Positions 1 to 9,043 are shown, counted from the first letter of the stretch. The stretch is DNA of 21,363 bases from Plantago elongata (GCA_036897095.1 JAYMSP010003050.1:1-21363); one strand, 5' to 3'. Notes: generated by a model not told the origin, from the sequence alone. A program made the numbers and translations.

Positions 1-2
1 CT

Positions 3-92
3 ATGAATAGCAAAGCCTACAGAGTATACAACAAGAGAACAAAGAAGATTGAAGAATCAATTCATGTGGTATTCTATAAAGGAAGCAAGAAA
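3..92 (+). pseudogene. Integrase C-terminal tail (copia), broken
   Basis: Frame 3 reads a short stretch with NSKAYRVYNKRT and IEESIHVVF, the conserved end of Ty1/copia integrase just before the linker to RT. The frame ends at a TAA at 90-92. The coding sense continues in frame 2, so there is a frameshift near position 85. The catalytic core of integrase lies upstream of the window. Confidence 0.75.
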
Positions 93-600
93 TAACCCTT
101 GTTGAAGAACTCTCAAATAGATTCAAGGAACTTATGATTAAGGATTCTGAAGAAGAACCTTCAGAAAAATGAAACGTTGTCATTAATATTGACGATGAGT
201 ATGACGAAGAAAAGCATGATGTACCTAGTAACAACCAGATGACTCTTAGACATGATGAAGAATTTTCTATGAGGATTCCATAAATGGAAACTGAGAATAT
301 TCATCGTAGTGACCTTTCTAGGAATAACCTTTATGAAAGTCGTATTCTAGAAATATCTCACACTGAACAAATGTCTGATATTTACCGCACTTCTAGTGTA
401 CGAAATATCACTGATACTAAAGAAGTATCAAGTCATAATCGTAGCGATTCACATTCAGATCTCGTAGATAGTGACCATACTAGTTCAAAACCCATTATGA
501 AATGTATTAGAGATCATACTGCAAAGGATGTGATTGGTCTCATTCATCAATGTATTAGAACTAGTAGAGCAATCGCTGAAAATGATGTTCTCTCTTTGGC
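86..600 (+). pseudogene. Integrase-to-RT linker of copia pol, broken
   Basis: Frame 2 carries an acidic, low-complexity stretch (runs of E, D and S) followed at about 284-600 by a Ser/His/Asp-rich linker. This matches the poorly conserved segment between integrase and RT in copia polyproteins. It has in-frame stops at 170-172 (TGA) and 281-283 (TAA). Near 595 the coding sense moves to frame 1, where the RT domain begins; the segment from 284 to 631 is a 115-codon open stretch in the old frame. Alone it would not be recognisable; the call rests on its position between integrase and RT. Confidence 0.6.
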
Positions 601-2139
601 TGTTTTATATCATACATTGAAGATGCATTAAAGGATCAAGAGTGGATATGTGCAATGCAAGAAGAGTTGGATCAATTTGAGAGAAACAAGGTCTGGAAAC
701 TAGTTCCATTTGTAGAAGAAATATCAGTGATTGGAACTAACTGGGTTTTCAGAAACAAAATGAATGAGTCTGGTGAAATATCTAGAAACAAGGCTAGGTT
801 GGTTGCAAAGGGATTTACCCAGACTGGGGGCTTAGATTTTGATCAGTCATATGCACCAATTGCAAGATTGGATGCAATAAGACTATTTCTTGCATTTACA
901 ACTCATAATGACTTTAAAGTTTATCAAATGGATGTCAAGAGTGTATTTTTGAATGGTGAACTTGCTGAGGAAGCCTACGTTGAACAATCACCAGGCTTTG
1001 AAGTTTCCTCAGAAAGTAGAATGGTCTATAAGCTTCAAAAACCTCTGTATGGACTGAAACAGGCTCCAAGAGCATGGTATGACACTATGGCCAAATACCT
1101 TCTGGATAGTGGTTTTAAGAAATGTGAAGTTGATAAAACTTTATTTACTTTGAATCATGGTGGGAAACTGCTTTTAGTTCAAGTATATGTTGATGACATT
1201 ATATTTGGATATAAAGACAAGAAACTTTCTGATGACTTTTCAAATCTCATGAAGAGCAAATTTGAGATAAGCATGATGGGAGAATTGAACTATTTCCTAG
1301 GATTGCAAGTCAAGCAACTCGATGATGGAATATTCATTAGTCAAACAAAGTATGCAAAGGATATGCTCAACAAGTTCAATCTAAAGCCTTCTGAAAAGAA
1401 TGCTAAGATACCAATGATCATAGGAACCAAAATGACTTATACTGAATCTGACAAGAGTGTTGAAGAACATAAGTATATGAAATTGATAGGTTTAGTTCTC
1501 TACCTTACTGCAAGCAGGCCTAGTATTCAATATACAGTTGGTGTGTGCTAGATTTCAGACAAATATCCTATGCAATCACACTACAATAGTGCTATTAAGA
1601 TATTGAGGTATGTTAAAGGTTCATTAGAAGTTGGATTGTGGTATCCAAAGGATAGTTGTTTGAGTTTGGTTGGCTATTCAGATGCTGACTATGCTGGATC
1701 TATGCTTGATAGAAAAAGTATCTCAGGAACTTGTCAGTTTCTGGGAACTAAACTTATCTCATGGTTTAGCAACAAGCAAAACTTAATTGCTACTTCTACC
1801 ACAGAGGCTGAATATATTGCCGCTTGGTGTTGTGCATCAAAAATGTTGTGGATATAACAACAACTCAGAGACTATGCACTCAATGAAGAGAAAACTCTCA
1901 TTTTCTGTGACAACACAAGTGCTATTGCGATTACTCAGAATCCCAAGTTTCATGCTAGAACTAAGCACATTGATGTTAGACACCACTTCATCAGAGATCA
2001 TGTTGAAAAGGGCAATATATAGATACTCAAGGTTGACAAGGAAGACCAACTTGTAGATATCTTCACTAAGCCATTACAAGAAAGCAGATTCTTGAATTTG
2101 TGGCATAATCATGGATTGATTGAGCTACCTAAGAACTGA
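598..2139 (+). pseudogene. Copia reverse transcriptase and RNase H, three in-frame stops
   Basis: Frame 1 encodes the 3' half of pol. RT motifs in order: MQEELDQFERNKVW (655), NKARLVAKGFTQ, YQMDVKSVFLNGEL, YGLKQAPRAWYD, the catalytic YVDD at 1186-1197 (residues 178-181 counted from 655), and GELNYFLGLQVKQ. RNase H follows: GYSDADYAG and TEAEYIAA before 1857, then CDNTSAI and KHIDVRHHF, with the usual acidic residues. The domain ends near EDQLVDIFTKPL and the frame closes with TGA at 2137-2139. In-frame stops at 1549-1551 (TAG, between RT and RNase H), 1855-1857 (TAA) and 2020-2022 (TAG) break it. The frame otherwise holds over 1.5 kb, so decay is moderate. It would copy element RNA into DNA in virus-like particles if intact. 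Confidence 0.95.
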
Positions 2140-2185
2140 AAATGATGCTAATGATTATGAGAAAAAGGTTACAGAGAGTTGCTAT

Positions 2186-2309
2186 GTTTCTGGAATGGGT
2201 ATCCAGATACTCAATGGCATCATGGTACAAATAATTCCAAGTTTCTGAAATGGGTATTCAGACACTATGGAAATGTATTTTTTGTCTCTAAGACAGGTAC
2301 TCAGAAAGG
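2186..2309 (+). repeat. Three degenerate direct repeats behind pol
   Basis: A unit of about 30 nt containing GTTTCTGRAATGGGTATYCA starts at 2186 and again at 2241 (spacing 55). A weaker third copy (GTCTCTAAGACAGGTACTCA) starts at 2284. They lie just after the pol stop and before a purine run. Sireviruses are known to keep conserved repeats in non-coding parts, but I cannot show that these are the same motifs. Confidence 0.6.
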
Positions 2310-2326
2310 TGTAATAACACTTTCGT

Positions 2327-2340
2327 GAGGGGGAAGAAAA
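2327..2340 (+). other. Internal polypurine tract-like run
   Basis: GAGGGGGAAGAAAA is an unbroken 14-nt purine run with a G5 core, like the real tract at 12592. It is 10 kb upstream of the LTR, so it would be a secondary plus-strand primer site at best. It could also be chance. Confidence 0.35.
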
Positions 2341-2649
2341 TAGTACACAAGTACAATTCTCTCAGAGTCAAACTATGCTAGGATTATGTGTATCTACCAT
2401 TTATATGATAACACACATAAAATAAGACTTGAACTCAGAAAGATAAGTCCAAAGGTTTTATCTTCTCCCATGATAAGAGTGACATGATTACACCAAGCCA
2501 AAAATCCATAATGAGGGCACTGTAAAATTGTTGGCTGAAATCATTGCTGGAGAAGCATTGATAGTCATTGATGAATATTCACTTTGTCTCAACGGATGAG
2601 ATTAAACGGTGAGATGAAACTCATTGTAGCGAGACAGTTAAGGCCCCAC

Positions 2650-2790
2650 TTGCATTTAATGCAAAGCGTTATTTGTTACCACGTCAGTGCATTGTACACG
2701 GTAACAAATGCATATTCTATGTATGTATTTTGTAATTGTTGTGATTCTAATGCTATTTATAAATGATTTAGAGAAAAGAAAAACACATTT
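2650..2790 (+). promoter_or_regulatory. Putative internal promoter in front of the post-pol gene
   Basis: Three dyads and boxes lie together. TTGCAT-TTA-ATGCAA at 2650-2664 is an inverted repeat. ATTTGTTACC (2671-2680) and GGTAACAAAT (2700-2709) form a perfect 10-bp inverted repeat. Within the latter is CCACGTCA at 2679-2686, an ACGT-core site of the kind bound by plant bZIP factors. A TATA box, TATTTATAAAT, follows at 2754-2764, about 70 bp after the ACGT core. The sequence from about 2785 (AAAACACATTTCACAAA) is typical of plant 5' leaders. The arrangement is seen directly; promoter activity is inference. Confidence 0.45.
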
Positions 2791-2951
2791 CACAAATTCA
2801 AAATTTTATACTTGCATCAAAATAGCAATTCCTTTCTAATTTTCTGCAAAGAAAACCTGCAACTTCTTTTGTTCTCCCTAGTTGTTCTGAAAAGAAGCAC
2901 TAATCCAGCATACTAATCTTCTCGATTTTAGTTTAACCTTCTCTATATAAA

Positions 2952-3206
2952 ATGTCTCTCAAATGTGCTTCAAAATCTAAAGGTTCAATTACATTTGTGC
3001 TGCTGCTGAAAAGCAAGCACTAAGCCTGGAGATCTCGAACAATAGACTCCAAGGGGATTTCAACCTAGACCACTGGACCACCAACCACATGATGCAATAT
3101 GGTGGTGCCTTTGTGGAAAATCATCTGGAGGCTATTATCCCAGAGCAGGCAGATAGGACCTCCGTTTTGATTATGCTTGAAAAAGCAAACCTGAAGGGAT
3201 CTTTCA
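2952..3206 (+). pseudogene. Start of the post-pol (envelope-like) gene, broken
   Basis: An ATG at 2952 follows the leader and opens a 23-codon frame that ends at TAA 3021-3023. The better coding sense lies in frame 2 from 2981 and includes HWTTNHMMQYGGAFVENHLE and IPEQADRTSVLIMLEKANL up to 3205. This is where post-pol genes of Sirevirus-like elements start. A frame change is therefore needed near 2990. At 3206 it is cut by the foreign LTR and resumes at 7108 in another frame: with the insertion and one TSD taken out, the two halves differ by one base in phase. Confidence 0.6.
3202..3206 (+). repeat. Target-site duplication TTTCA, left copy
   Basis: TTTCA directly precedes the TG of the 3.9-kb LTR and is repeated exactly after its terminal CA at 7103-7107. 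Five base pairs is the normal duplication for LTR retrotransposons. Confidence 0.9.
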
Positions 3207-3230
3207 TGTAAGGACCCTGAAATTTTTTCG

Positions 3231-3240
3231 TGGTATCAGA
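3231..3240 (+). other. Methionine-tRNA PBS-like decamer inside the LTR
   Basis: TGGTATCAGA equals the first ten bases of the usual plant retroelement primer-binding site, but it lies 24 bp inside the left end of the LTR and is not preceded by CA. It is probably chance. Confidence 0.2.
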
Positions 3241-3541
3241 AATTAATTCAACAATAATATTATTATTTTAACTGACCATTTACTCCTGACTCGACGTGTG
3301 CGTATATATTCGACCATTAACAACGAGTCGAATTCGGAAATTAACGGCCGTTATACTCGCCAGGTAATTACGAATAAGCGTTAATTTTTTTTTTTTGATA
3401 TTAAATTAATAAAATAATAATAAAAATTATTTTTTTATTTTTTGATCCTAGTCCAGTTTGTGTCCAGGATCATTCTGGATATCGAATTTCATTTTTCGGA
3501 ATTTATTTACGAGCCGTTTGGAATCCAGAAGAAACCAGGTG

Positions 3542-3549
3542 TATATAAT
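3542..3549 (+). promoter_or_regulatory. TATA box of the solo LTR
   Basis: TATATAAT is followed 25-30 bp later by long pyrimidine-rich sequence (3575-3720), the usual plant combination of TATA box and Y-patch. This would mark the U3/R border near 3575. Confidence 0.55.
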
Positions 3550-3570
3550 GGCAAAATACCAAATATACCC

Positions 3571-3670
3571 CTGAGTTTTATCTCTTCTCCAACACTCTTC
3601 TTCACCGTCTCCTTCTTTTCCTGAGTTTTATCTCTTCTCCAACACTCTTCTTCACCGTCTCCTTCTTTTC
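3571..3670 (+). repeat. Perfect 50-bp tandem duplication
   Basis: 3571-3620 and 3621-3670 are identical, both starting CTGAGTTTTATCTCTTCTCC. The absence of differences implies a recent duplication (or gene conversion) in the leader, just downstream of the TATA box. Confidence 0.95.
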
Positions 3671-3731
3671 CCCAATCCGATCCTTCTCGTTCTCTTCATC
3701 CTCACGCCAGCCGCCACTTTCCGGTATATTA

Positions 3732-4076
3732 ATGGAGCCGCAATTCTTCTCCGTGAAGCAAGCCGCCTCCTCGTTCGTCAGTTACCTCCGCAGCATCGCC
3801 ACCGGCACTCCGCCGCACCACCAATCCACCGCAGTGACCACTTCTCCTTCTTTCCCCATCTCCAGTCGACTTCTTTGCCTCCGTCAACTAATCGGCCTCC
3901 TCCATCTCTCAATTCACCAACACCATAACTCCACCACCACGAACTCCGAAACCACCACACCCCAGCCAATGGTCGACACCACCCATGCCATCACCTTCAC
4001 CTCATCGACTCTACCTAACTTTGAACTCGCCTTGAACCTAAATCCGAATTCGACTGGAATCGAGAAACCATCGTGA
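3732..4076 (+). CDS. Hypothetical 114-codon ORF in the LTR leader
   Basis: An ATG follows the CT-rich leader and opens a 114-codon frame starting MEPQFFSVKQAASSFVSYLR and then rich in Ser, Thr and Pro. It is clearly more GC-rich than the DNA on either side, and a GTGAGC donor-like site follows at 4184. No domain is recognised. It could be a captured first exon of a host gene, a leader ORF of the retroelement, or chance in pyrimidine-rich DNA. Confidence 0.25.
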   Translation: MEPQFFSVKQAASSFVSYLRSIATGTPPHHQSTAVTTSPSFPISSRLLCLRQLIGLLHLSIHQHHNSTTTNSETTTPQPMVDTTHAITFTSSTLPNFELALNLNPNSTGIEKPS

Positions 4077-4079
4077 CTC

Positions 4080-6140
4080 CAGTTGCGCGCCTAATCGTCG
4101 TTCTTCCCCAATGCTCGGAATTGATTGCAAGTTTAGGAAGATTCTATCCGTTTGGGTTTAAGCTTGGATTCGATTCACTTTAGGTGAGCACTATTCTTCT
4201 CGTATTTTAGCTTTTGGGGATGGGTCTGTGATTTCTATAATTGTTCTTGCCGAATTCGAGTTGGTCGAATTGATGTTGATGTGTTGATCCTGTGTTCCTG
4301 TTCTTCTTCTGTAATCGACGGTGCCATTTAGAAATGGACAGTGACATTAATGATTCGATTTGCTCAATCTTTCTATTATAGTCGAACTGGTGTGATGAGT
4401 CGTGGCTGCTGTGTATTACTTTTAGCTATTACTCATTATTGATACTGTTATTTATGAATGAACAAATTGTACAGCTGCAAATTGATGCCATTTGGAACAT
4501 CTTTTTGACTCAAATGTGTGTTTGAAGGAAGATTTGTATTGAATGTTTTCTCGTGAGTGTTGTCTTTCATGTTATTAATTTGAAAATCCATCCTTTCAGC
4601 TACCTTGATGATTGAGTTTTGGGTTGGTGGCTGATTTTATTAGGAAAGAGATAAGTTGCAGTTGATCTTCTGCATATGGTTATTTATGAAAGGGAATTGA
4701 TATGGGCAGAGCCAGTTTTTTTGTTAATCGGATCACATAAACCTGAATTAATAGTTACTAATACACTTCTTCCCTGCCTTAAACAAAACTTATGTGTATA
4801 TGTATATTCTCTTGATGAAATATTAGCTGATTTCTTCTCTAACATTGGATAATATGATTACAATGTTATGTCAGGGTGATGTTCTCTGGTAGGATGATTT
4901 TGCGAAACTAGTTGATAGTTGGTACTTTGGCAGTTGAAACTGAGAGCTGGGTGATTTTGGTAAATATTGAATGCAAGATAAATCAACTAGCTTATTTTTG
5001 TAACAAGCAAGATGAGTTAGCTTTTAACATGCATCTAGGCATTCACAAACATAATTATTTCAGTCAAACGATTATACGAGCTCATGTAGTTCATACTTCA
5101 CAAGCTCACTCAACAAGTCAACAACACTTCCAGAGCCATTCATGGGCAAGCCAAGGCAATTTGCCTTGCCTCAAATTCTAGTCCGTACACATATGGTATC
5201 CATATGAACAGAGAGTAACTAAATTGATGTTGGTGCAATAGCATCAGATTGAGTTATTTCTATTTTTATTCCCTAACTCCATTTTGGAACTCACTGTGTC
5301 ATTCTAAACTTGCTTACTTTTGAACTCTATCACTTCTCCTAAAATTTATATTTTATTTCTAAGAGTCTTTTATCTTCTTCTTCTTTTGGCCAACTTGCTA
5401 TAACATAATCACCTTTTATCTATAATATTCAATATATCTTTATAAAAGTAGTTCAACTTGAAGCTTCTAAGGTGTTAAGCTTTTATGTTGTCTGGTTCGC
5501 GTGTTTTATATTGCTATTTAGCTTGAGAACTGACTTGACCTGTGTGTCGATTCGCTATTCGAGTCTACCTTGCTTTGAGTGTGTTCTGCTAGCCTCATAT
5601 GAAATTATATGGTTAAGCGTCTTCGTTCTTGTCTAATTGTTGCTACTTGATTGTTTTGGGGGAATTTTAAGGGAGTCTTTTAATTATTCTTGTGTAAAAG
5701 TTAAGTAGTATCATCCTTACCAGGAACTTCGTACTCTGAAGGACTCCCAAGGTTGCGTAGCTTACAAGATCATCCAAGGTGAGTGATTACGAGCTTTCGG
5801 TATCCGGCCCTGGGAAAGTTGATACTGTTCATTCCTTGAAATTTCATACATGTTCCTGTTTATGTGCTTGACTGTCTAACCCTGACTGCGGCCACCCGAC
5901 GACGACCGACTGACTCTGACTCGATTACTGATTTCGATTTCTAACTATATAAATGTAGATGACCTGTATTTAGGGATACCTTACCTGTATTGACTCATTA
6001 CTCTATTATTTCAGTTGTTGATTGATATTGTACCCTGAGTCTGTTTTACTGATCCAGTTTTACTGATCCTCATGAACTTCATTGCACGAAAACTGTTTTC
6101 CTGAAAAAGCAACCACACACTGTTTTTGGAAAAAAACTTG
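4080..6140 (+). other. LTR interior without recognisable genes
   Basis: T-rich sequence with only short open frames. Splice-like sites occur (AG|GTGAGC at 4184, AAG|GTGAGT at 5779, TTTTCCAG at 6852-6859), so the LTR transcript could be spliced, but nothing here proves it. No PBS, polypurine tract or second LTR is seen. Confidence 0.5.
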
Positions 6141-6149
6141 GGAAACCCT

Positions 6150-6340
6150 CTTGGTCGACGGTTTCGACAAGAGTAATAGAGCAGTCTGCGGTGCTATCCT
6201 TTCTGATCGACGATTTCGACAGAAGTGAGCCAGCGGGCTGCGGCGCTATCTTTTCCCGCCTTGGTCTTACGTTTTCAACAAGAGCGGTGTCTTGGTCGAC
6301 GATTTCGACGAGACTGTCTTGGTCGACGGTTTCGACAAGA
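6150..6340 (+). repeat. Array of GTCGA hairpin motifs
   Basis: A unit of about 23 nt, consensus CTTGGTCGACGGTTTCGACA, occurs five times with changes at about 6150, 6201, 6260, 6291 and 6318. Its core GTCGA-CGGT-TCGAC is a small inverted repeat. Between the first three copies lies a second repeated phrase, CTGCGGYGCTATCYTTTC. Confidence 0.7.
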
Positions 6341-6399
6341 CTTTTCGGGCTCCTGACTGATTGTTCGGACTATTCAAACGGTCCTATTTTGTGTGTTGT

Positions 6400-6705
6400 G
6401 ATGAGTCGTGACCATCATAATGCAACTCCCGCACGGTCACGCCGCTACTTGTTTGATTGACCAGTACCTAATCAGTACGGTCTAACCCAAGACAGTGACT
6501 GCAGTTCAGTACTGTAAATCTAGCACCTTTCATGTGCTACGATCCTGCTTGCGATGGGTCGTGACCATCATAATGCAACTCCCGCACGGTCACGCCGCTA
6601 CTTGTTTGATTGACCGGTACCTGATCAGTACGGTCCAACCCAAGACAGTGACTGCAGTTCAGTACTGTAAATCTAGCACCTTTCATGTGGTACGATCCTG
6701 CTTGC
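6400..6705 (+). repeat. Two 153-bp tandem repeats
   Basis: 6400-6552 and 6553-6705 are near-identical, with only a handful of differences such as CCAGTACCTAAT against CCGGTACCTGAT. Both start GATGRGTCGTGACCATCATA and end GATCCTGCTTGC. Confidence 0.95.
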
Positions 6706-6964
6706 CTGTTAATGGTTTCCCTATTTTTAAATGTGCCTGATCTGCGTGTTCTGGTGGTTTGCTATCCTGTTGCATTCATACTCATCCTCACGCATGCTTG
6801 ATTATCCTCACTGAGTCTTTATGACTGACACTCTCCTTGTCCTAATAATGATTTTCCAGGTAAAAAGCACGAAGTGAGATCGGGGTAGATAGACAGACTG
6901 ACTAACACTAGGACTGGATATTCCGCTGCTGATTTCTTGAACTGTTGATTTGTAAATGCTATAT

Positions 6965-7014
6965 GGGTATATATACATATATATACATATACATATACAT
7001 ATATATACATATAT

Positions 7015-7048
<34 letters not shown>

Positions 7049-7049
7049 G
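6965..7049 (+). repeat. TA/TACA microsatellite
   Basis: Mixed TATATACA and TACA units followed by a pure TA run of about 11 units. It explains the Tyr/Ile-rich open frames on the minus strand here, which are not genes. Confidence 0.95.
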
Positions 7050-7102
7050 TATTTGGAAGTTCGGCATAATCCTTGACGTCCGGACCAGACCGGGGCCTTA
7101 CA

Positions 7103-7107
7103 TTTCA
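7103..7107 (+). repeat. Target-site duplication TTTCA, right copy
   Basis: Exact copy of 3202-3206, directly after the terminal CA of the LTR. Confidence 0.9.
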
Positions 7108-8013
7108 GCCCTTCCCAGTGAGACATCTTCACTAGATGTTCTTGAGTTTTACAATAACTCAGAAGTGACCACTAAGCTGGTCAACGGGACTGAAAAAGTG
7201 TCCTTCAACACCAAGGTGCAGAACCTTGTTATTGACCTTGACTGTCAAGGTTTCTGTGACCTCTTTGGTTTGGTTAATGAGCACGAAGATTATGAGATGA
7301 GCAATAAGGATGAGATACTGCTACAAGGTGCCAAGGAGACCTGTAGTGAGTTCTCTTATATGTTTATCCCAGACACTCCCTCCACTTTCATTCTGGGAGA
7401 TATCAGAGTGAGGCATATGTACAAGCACTGGAATGTGCTAGCCTGTATTCTACACATGGCTCTTGATGATCTAAAGGGAGGAGCTGACCAGATAAGTCTT
7501 GAGAGGTGGATGGCTATGTACCTCATGAGAAGCCAAGTCATGGAACAACAGGAAAGCCCTTTCAATTGGGGTAAGTACGTGTTCACGAAATTTGTCAAAG
7601 CTCTTAGAAACTTTGATGTGAAGATTGAAAAAGGCCTCGCTGAGCCAAATGCCACAATAATCTATGGACTGAAGATATGCTATATACTTGAGTCATATGG
7701 TCTAAAGCTCAGAAACCCTAAGAAGATAGAGACATGTGGCATTTTATACAAGTTCAATTATGGCAATTGGCTTAAGCGAAAGGCTACAGGAGAGTCTGGG
7801 GTTGCTGAGGAGGCTGCACCTTATGAGGTGGCACCAAAGAAGCCCAGAACCAAAAAGAGGGCAGCAAAGAAATAAAATGTTTCTAAGTCACCTGCAGAGG
7901 CTAGTCCTGCAGAGAGTACTCCCATTCATTCTCTTGTTCTTGAAGTTCCATCTACCACTCCCACTATTGATGATGTGTTCAGGGATGAGGAGATGTTGAG
8001 CAAGAGTAGTGGA

Positions 8014-8016
<3 letters not shown>
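7108..8016 (+). pseudogene. Post-pol (envelope-like) gene, globular N-terminal part
   Basis: Coding resumes right after the LTR in frame 1 and is open to TAA 7873-7875, about 255 codons. It encodes a globular segment with DVLEFYNNSEVTTKLVNGT, HWNVLACILHMALDDLKGG, SPFNWGKYVFTKFVKALRN and YGLKLRNPKK, ending in a Lys-rich stretch (KKPRTKKRAAKK) that could be nuclear or nucleic-acid binding. It resembles the conserved first domain of post-pol genes in Sirevirus-like elements; a function is not known. The GTG at 7165 is not the start: the frame is open further upstream into the gene's first part. After the in-frame stop the same frame runs on (PAEASPAESTPIHSLVLEV) into the CT microsatellite. Confidence 0.7.

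Positions 8017-8070
<54 letters not shown>
8017..8070 (+). repeat. (CT)27 microsatellite in coding sequence
   Basis: Twenty-seven CT units followed by CCACACACAC. The coding frame changes from frame 1 before it to frame 3 after it, so repeat-length change probably broke the frame. All minus-strand frames reading Arg-Glu repeats here come from this run. Confidence 0.98.
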
Positions 8071-8073
<3 letters not shown>

Positions 8074-8582
8074 CACACACTACCGTAATTGTGGATAATT
8101 CGGTGCCCACAATAGAAGAGCCTAATGATGATGAGATTGTTCTCACAAAACTTTTCAAAGCTACAAAGAAAACCAGTGATGCATCGAAGGCATCTGGTTC
8201 TAATATGGGTGAAGTTTCTGAGAAGACTTCCAAGACTATGGTTGCTGAAGACATTATTGATACACAAGAAGCAGCAACCACAACCATTCAGAGCTCATTA
8301 GACTATATTCAAGAGTCTTTGAATGCGGAAGATCAAGTGATGGAGGATGTTGACATTGCCTTCACACCTCAAGGACTACAAGATGCGGTTAAAAATATTT
8401 TTATCTCAAACCCATCTGCTACTGAAATAGTGCAGTCAGAAACCCCAGCAAAAGACATTGTTGTAGAAAATCATGTTGAGGAACAGGTTTCCCATAAAGT
8501 AGTAGAAAGGAAACTTGAGCCTGAAGTGCCATAATCTTCTAACCGAGAAGAGGATTCACAAGCTCAACCTAATGCACTTCAT

Positions 8583-8659
8583 GTAGCAGACAAGTCTATA
8601 TATGACTTGTTTAAACCTAGTTAATTATTACTTGTCACTCATAATTTTTTTTTTTACAG
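8583..8659 (+). other. Predicted intron A, 77 nt
   Basis: CAT|GTAGCA donor and a long T-run before TTTACAG acceptor. In-frame TAA inside. The donor is the weakest of the five. Confidence 0.6.
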
Positions 8660-8767
8660 GCCCAACAAGAAACACAAGCTGCAGAGGAAGATTCAAAACC
8701 TTCCTTAGAAAGTGAAGTAGAGCCTCACCAAGCCTCAACACTTAAAGAAGCTGAGCATGTTGCACAG

Positions 8768-8858
8768 GTATAATCAGTTTCTGTGAAGTGGAAATTCCTT
8801 TCTAAACATGTAAATTTATTAAGCGTTCTAACTTAATACATGTTTCTGATATGTGCAA
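8768..8858 (+). other. Predicted intron B, 91 nt, acceptor mutated
   Basis: CAG|GTATAA donor. The phase-0 acceptor position reads TGTGCAA|ACTGAG, with CAA where CAG is expected. The next usable AG (8863-8864) would keep the frame and drop two codons. An in-frame TAA follows the donor at once. Confidence 0.55.
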
Positions 8859-8963
8859 ACTGAGGAAGAAGAGCAAGTGATGGAAACATTAGAAGCTGAA
8901 AATGAATTGTCAAAGACCCTCAAGGTTTCTGAAGAACAAGTTGTTGAGCTTTCTTCATTGAAG

Positions 8964-9043
8964 GTTTGTTAAATTCTTCAGAAAATTGGCAATATTACCT
9001 TTTCACTTGCTTATTCTTAATTATACATTGTTTACTCTCTTAG
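8964..9043 (+). other. Predicted intron C, 80 nt
   Basis: AAG|GTTTGT donor, pyrimidine-rich TTTACTCTCTTAG acceptor; in-frame TAA inside. Confidence 0.75.

Larger units (their letters stand above)
2140..2649 (+). other. Non-coding spacer between pol and the post-pol gene
   Basis: No open frame of any length and no recognised gene. It holds degenerate repeats (2186-2309) and a 14-nt purine run (2327-2340), then AT-rich sequence without visible features. Confidence 0.6.
3207..7102 (+). mobile_element. Solo LTR (probably Ty3/gypsy), 3896 bp
   Basis: The unit starts TGTAAGGACCCTG and ends CGGGGCCTTACA. The ends are inverted repeats (TGTAAGGACCC against TGTAAGGCCCC), begin with TG and end with CA, and are flanked by TTTCA on both sides. 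No second copy of either end occurs inside, and no gag, protease, RT or integrase reading is visible, so this is one long LTR left by LTR-LTR recombination rather than a full element. TGTAAGG ends and great length are common in plant Ty3/gypsy (Tekay-type) LTRs; the lineage is inference. It has a + strand TATA box (3542), a CT-rich transcribed leader, tandem repeats and a microsatellite. A short non-autonomous element is the alternative. Confidence 0.85.

Noticed and set aside
3231-3240. Primer-binding site marking a full-length element
   Set aside because: The decamer lies 24 bp inside the left end and no LTR end precedes it; no second LTR exists.
3778-3969. Minus-strand Trp/Gly-rich frame
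   Set aside because: Shadow of the pyrimidine-rich leader on the plus strand.
4912-5181. 89-codon frame in the LTR interior
   Set aside because: No start context, no domain and no conservation evidence; length is within chance for this region.
6808-7067. Minus-strand Tyr/Ile-rich frames
   Set aside because: Translation of the TA/TACA microsatellite.
7165-7875. Independent gene starting at GTG 7165
   Set aside because: The frame is open upstream to the LTR junction and continues the gene interrupted at 3206; GTG is not a plausible plant start.
7888-8287. Three overlapping minus-strand frames with long Arg-Glu repeats
   Set aside because: They are the complement of the (CT)27 microsatellite and of exons on the plus strand.
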